Source: Molanna angustata
Lineage: Eukaryota > Arthropoda > Insecta > Trichoptera > Molannidae
NCBI GenBank assembly: GCA_963576475.1
Contig: OY754968.1
Span: 12,175,607 to 12,239,606 of the forward strand
Reading direction: 5' to 3'
DNA length: 64,000 bases
Shown: positions 56,900 through 64,000 of the stretch, one piece after another
How positions within the stretch are numbered: the stretch's first letter is position 1
Layout: each line of letters opens with the position of its first letter
Program-made: the position numbers and the translations under genes
The notes under the pieces: generated by a model
What the model was told of the DNA's origin: nothing
Database searches by the model: none
What the model saw: the letters and a program-made list of their open reading frames with translations, nothing else

Positions 56900-57440
56900 A
56901 CAAAACTTTCTGTATATAAATGTATGATTCAATGTGAGTTAACGTGTAAATAAACAAATAAAATCTTTTAAGATTGCAGGGTTTAATACGGCTAGTAAAA
57001 ATGCTATAAAAGGTCGTTTGTTTTGTTACTTGCTGTAGGTAATTATGTATGAACATATGACCACGCTGTGCGGTGTACTGTTGGGCCTCACACGAGTCCG
57101 CTCCTGGTGTCTGCGGTCTAACTTAAAACTAACCTAAAGCACACCTCGTGGCACCACGTGCTTCAATAGTTCACTGTCAGTCAAATTCTCAATACATACC
57201 TAATATTCCCTTTTTTGATTCTACGATTTCGATAACTATTTTGTTCTACAATAATGATAACGAATTATATTATTTGATTTTATCATTGTTTGACCAGTAG
57301 CCTACGTACGCTCGAATCTAGACACACAATTTCGATTTTTCGTTCACTTACCTTACCTGCGTAAATTCAAATTATCGACTGATAAGATTAAAAAATACCT
57401 TCGGAAACTAACGAATAATACCGCATTATTATCCGTTACA
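56900..57440. other. Unassigned stretch
   Basis: 57060-57180 is less AT-rich (CACGCTGTGCGGTGTACTG, CTCGTGGCACCACGTGC) and looks unique; no frame recognised. Confidence 0.35.
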
Positions 57441-57451
57441 AAGATAGGGTT

Positions 57452-57857
57452 CTCAAATGAGATCCCTAAGACGAATGTGTGCCAAAACAATTTATGATAG
57501 GATAAGGAATCAAGATATCAGAAGAGAATGTAAGATTGAAAGAGATATTTTGAGTAGAATGAAGATAAATTCTTTGCGATGGTTCGGACATGTAGAGAAA
57601 ATGAACGATGAACGACTGACAAAGTATACAAGACTGAAAAGAGTGGAATGAGATGTAAGGGTCGACCGAGAAAGAGCTGGCATGATCATATAAATGAGAT
57701 TTTGAAATAGGGGAATATACGAAGTCAGAATAATAGGAGAGCATGTATGACGCGATGTATGAATGCAAATGAGGCAAAACAGGTATGCCAAGATAGAAGA
57801 ATCTGGCGTTCGGTTCTCTCTGCCTACCTCAAATAGGGAAACGGCGTGGATGTATGT
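57452..57857 (+). mobile_element. LINE 3' fragment (SAYP family) with an 11-bp TSD
   Basis: MRSLRRMCAKTIYDRIRNQD, then RMKINSLRWFGHVEKMNDER, several stops and frame changes, then GGCGTTCGGTTCTCTCTGCC, ACGGCGTGGATGTATGT. AAGATAGGGTT is found at 57441-57451 and 57858-57868. More diverged than the copy at 34982 and clearly inactive. Confidence 0.82.
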
Positions 57858-57936
57858 AAGATAGGGTTTTGAGCGAAAAATTCAAAATTGGAATCGGATT
57901 TACAGTAGAGAGTTACTGCTTGTTACCACTTGTCGT

Positions 57937-58075
57937 GTGTCGGGCACGATAAAATGTCGTGTGGTAATACATTTTAAATGGAGTTGTTCACACTTGTAAC
58001 ACACGCATATGTATGAACAGCTCCATTTTAAAAGCATTGCTACTAGATCACACGACATTTTATCGTGCCCGACAC
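57937..58075. mobile_element. Hairpin MITE, GTGTCGGGCACG family
   Basis: 139 bp. Left GTGTCGGGCACGATAAAATG, TCGTGTG, ATTTTAAATGGAG. Right CTCCATTTTAAAA, CACACGACATTTTATCGTGC, CCGACAC. Inner GTTGTTCACACTTG pairs loosely with GTATGAACAGC. Non-coding. Confidence 0.87.
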
Positions 58076-58429
58076 TTATATATTGAAAAACTGAAAAACT
58101 AAAACTATGAAAGACAAGAATGGACGAGACTTTTGGATTCAGCCAAGGCCTACCTGAGCCAGCTTATGATGGAGGAATGGAATGTCCTTGCAGGAAGAAA
58201 TTTGCTTTTTGCGCCGACATGTTTTCTTATTTATTGTCATTTTGAACGGAGTTTTACCAAAAAAATAACAAATTCTCCCTTTTTTCAATTAAGACATTAC
58301 ATATTTTGAAATTTCAATGTGCGACTAATCCATGTTTTTAAATTTGTTTACCTATGATTTTTATCCTTACGATAAGCTTAATATTTTGTGTTTAAAAAAA
58401 CAGATAGATACGAAATTACGTAACAAATT

Positions 58430-59060
58430 AACTTTTATTTTTAAATGATGGCGGGTTTAAAGAATGAAATCGCTTACAACCGACCCAAGCCTTGAGTAAA
58501 TTCTGCACATTAAGGCTGTGTTTCTCTAACAAAGATTAAATTAAACGTATAGTTTAAATACTTATTTCATATTATTTTATTTATTTTATAGAATACAACA
58601 GAAAAGAAGAAAAATTTATAAAATGATAATTTTTATATTGCCAATTGCCAATAATAGTATTCTAAAATATATTACAAGATGTTAACAATTTTGAAAACAG
58701 GATGGAAAAGGGGAGAGGCAGGGAGGGGAGTGGGGGGAAGCATCAACCACTGGAAACTCATATTATTATGATTTATACCCCACGTGTCTCAATATTGGTT
58801 AGTATTAAAATACTTAAAATAATACTTTGATCTCATAAATATGTTCAATACTTTTGGTTAATTCAGTGAAATCTAATACTGTCGAACGACTCAATTTTGA
58901 ACAATTTTATGAAATGAAAGTATTTTGTCTCTACTATTATTGATACTTTTGTTAAAATAACCCAGCCTAAGGCTGCAGTGTCTCTCTAACAAAGATTAAA
59001 GTAAAATTACATATTTTAACTGATAATTGTGTTGAAACAACCCAGCCTAAGACATATTCC
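58430..59060. repeat. Local repeats and LINE 3' UTR remnant
   Basis: 58447-58496 is a worn hairpin motif (GGCGGGTTTAAAGAATG, TTACAACCGACC). 58510-58550 and 58973-59010 share TAAGGCTG..GTGT.TCTCTAACAAAGATTAAA. ACCCAGCCTAAG occurs at about 58960 and 59040. A G-rich run lies at 58704-58738. Confidence 0.45.
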
Positions 59061-59621
59061 TTTTGAAAAGAACAGCGAAAAAATGACGAAAATTTAAATC
59101 AAAAAATGTACACAGCAATGAGGAAATAAGAATAGGTATTGCAGAAGAAAAGTATTTCAGTTTTATATTACAATCCAGAGCACGATTTTCAAATAATGTG
59201 TACATAACTAGTTTATATTTCGTATCACAATAGCATTAACAACTCCCTTTGGAGGGACCAAAATAAACGGTGACATAATAGATAGGTTATACAAAGTATG
59301 TAAAATAATCGTGTCAACAAATCATCTAGACATGATATGAGACGAAGTTAAATAACTTAATAGGTCTGTAGATCTACATATCTCTATCTAAATGAGTTCA
59401 CAGAGGGACACATAGTCGTGTCATCCCAAATAAAGCGTCATAAATCACACAACGAATATTTTAAAAACATATTATCAAAGACACCGCCCACCATTTAATT
59501 TCTTACGATTTTACTTTTTATCGTAACTGTCATACGGTAATGTAATACCCCCGCTCTAAGTCATTAGAAAATAATATCTGACTTCATAATGTATATATGT
59601 ACATGCCTACAGAGGCTAACC

Positions 59622-59805
59622 ATTTATTATACATACATACATACACACCATCACGCCATGTTCCTCACGGGGTAGGCAGAGAGAACCGGATCCCACTTTT
59701 TATCTTGACACACACTCGTCACCTCATCAACATGCATACATCGTCTTATACATGTTCGTCTGTTGTTCATACTTCTTACATTTTCTTCTTAGATTTACCA
59801 TAATA
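59622..59805 (-). pseudogene. LINE 3' fragment (SAYP family), reverse
   Basis: ATACATACATACATACACAC (tail), CATCACGCCATGTTCCTCAC, GGGGTAGGCAGAGAGAACCG, then CATCGTCTTATACATGTTCG: the complement of the last ~150 bp of the copy at 34982-35532. The plus-strand frame at 59597-59803 is a shadow of it. Confidence 0.75.
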
Positions 59806-59809
59806 TTAG

Positions 59810-60360
59810 GTACTCACTAAAAAAACAATAGGTACAGATCTTTGAGAAACATATTCGTATCAAAAAGTGTCAAATGCTGCAAGATTTGTTACGAATAACT
59901 TATATTTATCAATATCCTCTGATTTATATATTTTTGACTATATCATATATTTCATAGATATTTTTGAATACAACGAATTATTTTTGACTTGACAGTTGGA
60001 AGCAATATGATAATATTAAATTCAGTGTCATTTTTACAAAAATTAAATATAGAATAATTAAGTATTGAATAATTTAGATGTAAAATAAGACAAAATCGTA
60101 ATCAAATCAAAATTCAATTATATAATTATCTTCATAACGAAATAAATTTAAAAAATGTGCAAAAATCACGCGTAAAATGTTTAATTGCTTCCAAATTCCA
60201 TGAAAAGTAAAATAAATTTGTTTTTAAATTTCGAGAAAATCAATGCTGATATTGACATATTAAATAATAAACATCATGTTATTACTTAGGATAAGTAAAA
60301 ATAATGGTCTAATTTTCTGCAACTCAAAAACTTCATTTACTTAAGATTAATTAAAATTAC
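59810..60360. other. Unassigned AT-rich stretch
   Basis: Nothing recognised. Confidence 0.35.
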
Positions 60361-60367
60361 CTAGGTA

Positions 60368-60573
60368 CTTCTCGGGCAACTAACAGATACTATGTAAAAT
60401 ATTAATTTAACTCGCACCCAATAACAAGTTGCCACATTCTGGAGACAAATTGTGTTTTCAGTCTGGGATCCAGACTGAAAACACAATTTAAAACTGTGTC
60501 TCCACCGGGAATCGAACCCGGGACCCTTGGATCAGCAGTTAGATACCTAACCAACTGAGCCTCGAAGGCCGAC
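60368..60573 (-). repeat. SINE-A, near complete, with an internal palindrome
   Basis: CTTCTCGGGCAACTAACAGA, CTCGCACCCAATAACAAGTT, GCCACATTCTGGAGAC, then an inverted copy of the next 20 bases, then CCAGACTGAAAACACAATTT, CACCGGGAATCGAACCCGGG, GATCAGCAGTTAGATACCTA, ACCAACTGAGCCTCGAAGGC. Reversed A and B boxes are both near consensus. Confidence 0.87.
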
Positions 60574-60874
60574 AATAGTCAAAAGGCAGCTAGTCTAATA
60601 ATATGGTAAGACTCTGTATATTTGATTTATTGTAGGGATAATGAAATGACATATGAAGCACTCAAGTTTAATGACAGGTCGGGTAGAAAGTTCATTATGA
60701 CACACACCCCATGTAAGATGTATGTACATAATTCTCACTTAACTAACTCCTTAACCATAACTTTGTTAAGGTAACAGCCATTCACTCGCAGACAACTCTA
60801 TGAAGTTATGATGTTATGTATGTATTAGCTGGATGGTTAAAGAGAATTGAGATTTTTAAAATTTATATATAGTT

Positions 60875-60996
60875 CTTCTTCTTCTTCTTCTTCAGCCCTC
60901 TGTCTTCCACTGCTGGATATAGGCCTCTTCCATATTCTTCCACTTCCTTCTATCGGTTGCTGCTTGCAGCCAATTTCTACCCCCCACAGCGTTACA
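60875..60996 (-). mobile_element. RTE LINE, 122-bp 3' end with a 12-bp TSD
   Basis: On the minus strand: RNWLQAATDRRKWKNMEEAY, IQQWKTEG and stop, then a (GAA)n tail (CTTCTTCTT here). TSD TTATATATAGTT at 60863-60874 and 60997-61008. The EAY.QQW end is the RTE/BovB signature. Different subfamily from 22845-22947. Confidence 0.9.
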
Positions 60997-61009
60997 TTAT
61001 ATATAGTTA

Positions 61010-62705
61010 CATTATTTTTATTGGGTGTATTTTAAGTGTACAAATGCGGAATATTGGTTTTATTTTATCGTTTAACCAACTAAGCATCATGAAGTCTAAA
61101 TAAAATTTGTTTTCAGAATGTATATTAAATGCATATCCTGATGACTCCAATTCTATTTTTTAATCTGTGTACAATAGTTTAGTTTATATTGTTTGGATAC
61201 TTTTTAAAAATGCAAAAAGGTACAACCTACATATATGTCTCCTGTGAAATATAATAATATGTACACTGCTAGCCCTAGAACAGGTATAGTAGTTGGGCAG
61301 CAGTTATCTATTTTTAATGACGATTATTTAAATGATATGATGAAGAAATAAAAAAAAATTACTAAAAAAATACATATTAGGTATAAAGTAAGTATCTAAA
61401 TCATAATAAAAGGCGTTGATATAATCTCATTTGTAAATGACCAGAAAATAACATCATTATGACAAGTTATTTCCACAGGTTTATTAAAAAATATTTTGAA
61501 TTTTTGAGTGAGAGTCGTTGCTTTTGGGGATATTTTTATAAATAAAAGTTGGTAGACAAGATACCTACACAAGTCGTATAATTTAATACATACTTTGCAT
61601 ATAATCAAACGTCATAAAAAAAATATATATATTTTTTTGTATTTAAAAACAATGAATGTACCATGGAAAATGTTGTAGTTTATTAGCGAAATTATATTAT
61701 TATTCACGAAAGCCTCGCATAGAGAAGACAAAATTCCAGAAATTATGTGGAGAGTTGAAAATAACAAAGATCCATCTAAGCGGTTAATCTTTGATAACGC
61801 AGTTAATTCAACTGAAAATATAGCCTGTCAAAGAAAGTTGGATCGCGATATTTTCTTGTGGCACCGCCCCCCTCCCCTTTACCATCCCTTACCTCCACTG
61901 TCGCTACCCTTCCTCACCCTCTGCTCATTCTACACCGCTAACCTCCCGCTCCGGTAACCGCACCGCTTCATAAGTTTAACTTTACCAAACCATATCTATT
62001 AATGGATGATTCTCAAACTTTAGATGCAATCAGAAAATTTCGACCGATATTGTGCTTTACTCAGAAGAAATACATTACTAACATTAAAACTGTTTATTGG
62101 ACATTCATCAAAATAATTGATATTTACCATTATAATATATTGATTACACTTCGAACCATTTCATTTTTTAAGTGTTTTAAGATTTTATTCGATTGCTATA
62201 GCTAATTACTGCCTTCCGTTTTTCAGGATTAACGAAAATTGAGAGATAAATTATTTATTAAATTAAATCTGATGTTCAAATTTTATTCACTTTATTAAAT
62301 TTATAGACGTGGGTGAGGCTATAGATTTTTATAAGGATTATAATATATAATGTTTGGATTTCGATTCTCTCTACTTACTCCATCAGACTGAAGGTACCTA
62401 TATACAAAATAGCCTTCTAAAATATTACTTTAGATATTTGTCTTGACTAATATAATTCTAATAATCAAGTTTATATTTATTTATTTATTCTTGCTGTGAG
62501 GTACTTACCGACTTTAAATGGTGGTTCCACTCTTTTCTATTTTCATCGTCAACCAAGTACCCGTAAAATAAAAATATTAACTGTGAAAAATATTTTTTTA
62601 TGATTTATGTATATACTTACAAAGATGTGCACAAAGCAGGGTTGATTTCCCTACGGCAATCTCATTCAATCAACCCTTTCAAGGTAAATCCTTAATTAAG
62701 TTATC
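61010..62705. other. Unassigned; pyrimidine-rich patch
   Basis: 61858-61960 is C/T-rich (CCCCCCTCCCCTTTACC, CTCCCGCTCCGG) against AT-rich flanks. 62350-62395 faintly resembles a LINE tail. 62636-62680 is a worn hairpin motif (CAGGGTTGATTTCCCTACGG, CAATCTCATTCAATCAACC). No gene recognised. Confidence 0.35.
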
Positions 62706-62711
62706 AATTCA

Positions 62712-62756
62712 GGGGGGCAAGTCCGGTCAACCAGCGGAATCAAAACCATCCAAGTA
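62712..62756. mobile_element. MITE left end, GGGGGGCAAGTC family
   Basis: GGGGGGCAAGTCCGGTCAAC, CAGCGGAATCAAAACCATCC matches the left terminus of 47608-47790 and the complement of the right terminus of 50096-50266. It stops after about 45 bp; the matching core appears at 63956. Confidence 0.75.
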
Positions 62757-63065
62757 CGTAGGTAGTTATTCACACCATTCATCTTTATATACCTATATTC
62801 AGTCTGTAATATTCTTACGTTCATGGTTTGCAATTACTTTATTTTATTTGAGTCGTTTTTTTTTATTCTTGGGTTCTTAATTTAACTAATTTAATTTAGG
62901 GAAAACGAACAGCAATTTATAAACCATAAATAAAACAGTAACAAATATCAGTCATTTGCCAAAATAGTTCCAGCAACATACGTAATATAAAAAAAAAGTA
63001 AGCTAGCTGAAGTAATGAGTTAAAAACTAAATTAAAAATTAAAGTATACAACTCCAAAAAAACTA

Positions 63066-63305
63066 AGGTTGGGACATGTCACCCGGATGAATGATGATCG
63101 TGTCCCCAAAAAGGTTCTTAATACCAATCCAGAGGGCAGAAGAAGTAGAGGCAGGCCCAACCTAAGATGGCTGGACGATACAGAAGACGACATAAGGGCT
63201 ATCGGAATAGCAAACTGGAGGAGACCGGTGGAGGAAAGGGACGGCTGGAGAAGGATTCTGGAGGAGGCCAGGGCCCACACAGGGCTGTAGCGCCAATGAT
63301 GATGT
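63066..63305 (+). mobile_element. RTE-type LINE 3' fragment
   Basis: LGHVTRMNDDRVPKKVL, NTNPEGRRSRGRPNLRWLDD, TEDDIRAIGIANWRRPVEER, DGWRRILEEARAHTGL and stop, then CGCCAATGATGATG. One uninterrupted frame (63069-63290). Same subfamily as 11766-11965, with about 16 more codons at the 5' side. A TSD is not clear. Confidence 0.85.
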
Positions 63306-63350
63306 TGAACTTAAAAAAAAACAAAGAATATAAACAAGATAACTAACTCA

Positions 63351-63757
63351 AACAGAAACAGTAACTCTCTCTAAACTGAGTGCCGAGAAACTGCGAGTCA
63401 CCCAAAGAGCTATGGAAAGATCCATGCTGGGTCTGTTACTAAGAGACAAGGTAAGAAATGAAACGGTGAGAGAAAGAACAAAAGTAACAGCTATAATCCA
63501 CCCACCGTGTGGCGGGATACGTAGCCAGAATCTCGGACGAGAAGTGGACAAAGAGAGTGGTGACTTGGAGACCTCGTATGACAAAGAGAGGTGTGGGGCG
63601 ACCGTAGCTGCGGTGGAGGGACGATATAACAAGATATGCTGGCACTGGCACATCCTGGATGAAAACTGCACAGGACAGGACGACGTGGAGTCAAATGGAG
63701 GAGGCCTTCGTTCAGGAGTGGACGGAAATAGGCTGAAGAAGAAGAAGAAGAAGAACT
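63351..63757 (+). pseudogene. RTE/BovB-like LINE 3' fragment, frameshifted
   Basis: LRVTQRAMERSMLGLLLRDK, VRNETVRERTKVT in one frame. Then, after indels, KWTKRVVTWRPRMTKRGVGR, LRWRDDITRYAGT, TAQDRTTWSQMEEAFVQEWT and a (GAA)n tail. The AMER.ML...D..RN..+R.+T.V block and the EA.VQ.W end are RTE/BovB hallmarks. The GHV-type block in the middle is partly deleted. It abuts the preceding RTE fragment of another subfamily. Confidence 0.8.
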
Positions 63758-63955
63758 AACTCAAAATTTATGTATGAGCTTTCGTGTTTAATTTACCTTT
63801 CTTATTTGTTTTTATTATTTATATTATCTGCTAACGTTGTTATGTATAGATGTTATTAATGTTTATAAATTGCGTTTCTTTGGTTATGTTTATGCTATGT
63901 CATCTAATATTTTGTTTTGTAAAGGGCTTTAAGCCGTGAATTTCTCAATAAATAA

Positions 63956-64000
63956 ATAATTATCATATAGAGTTCTATAACATCCTAAGATATTATAGAA
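63956..64000. mobile_element. MITE core cut by the window end
   Basis: AATTATCATATAGAGTTCTA, TAACATCCTAAGATATTATA matches the central part of the GGGGGGCAAGTC hairpins (for example 21510-21550). The right arm should lie beyond the window. Confidence 0.75.

Noticed and set aside
63348..63694. Minus-strand frames of 67-107 codons
   Set aside because: Antisense to the RTE fragment read on the plus strand.

Overview
This 64 kb window looks like non-coding DNA from an insect nuclear genome, most likely a moth or butterfly (Lepidoptera). The DNA is AT-rich, there is no long open frame with host-gene character, the motif TAGGTA / TACCTA is scattered everywhere, and the repeats are of lepidopteran type: tRNA-derived SINEs, many 5'-truncated LINEs, and short hairpin elements. 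I found no host protein-coding exon, no rRNA and no functional tRNA gene. All readable protein signal comes from decayed non-LTR retrotransposons. The window could be intergenic or lie inside a very large intron.

Layout. 1-9.7 kb: two tRNA-derived SINEs, a LINE zinc-finger tail, a Jockey-like LINE 3' end (minus strand) and a dispersed repeat. 9.7-18.3 kb: a LINE tail, three SINE copies (two of them split by nested insertions with clear target-site duplications, TSDs), and two hairpin elements. 18.3-29.6 kb: LINE 3' fragments on both strands, including a CR1-like frame of about 220 codons and a tiny RTE insertion with a 12-bp TSD. 30-39.3 kb: a GC-rich island, a LINE with a 14-bp TSD inserted beside a possible LTR/primer-binding region, a pair of direct repeats, and SINE/LINE junctions. 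39-50.3 kb: a hairpin-rich stretch with a minisatellite, an AAAT-type tract, two inverted repeats of about 0.65 kb, and a family of hairpin elements ending GGGGGGCAAGTC, one copy of which is a fused double hairpin. 50-64 kb: more hairpins, four LINE fragments related to the one at 35 kb, SINEs, RTE 3' ends, and a hairpin copy cut by the window end.

How the parts work together. There is no pathway or operon. The window records successive insertions. SINE-A served as a target twice: an RTE fragment sits in one copy and a 622-bp GC-rich block in another. The SINE and LINE copies are non-autonomous or dead, and the hairpin elements carry no transposase. I found no clear new biological system. The most unusual structures are the fused double hairpin (49899-50266), the two near-full-length inverted repeats (43763-44406 and 46620-47288), and the GC-rich insertion with a TSD but no recognisable tail or terminal repeat (17638-18259). 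All assignments come from reading the sequence by eye; family names are recognition, not database results.
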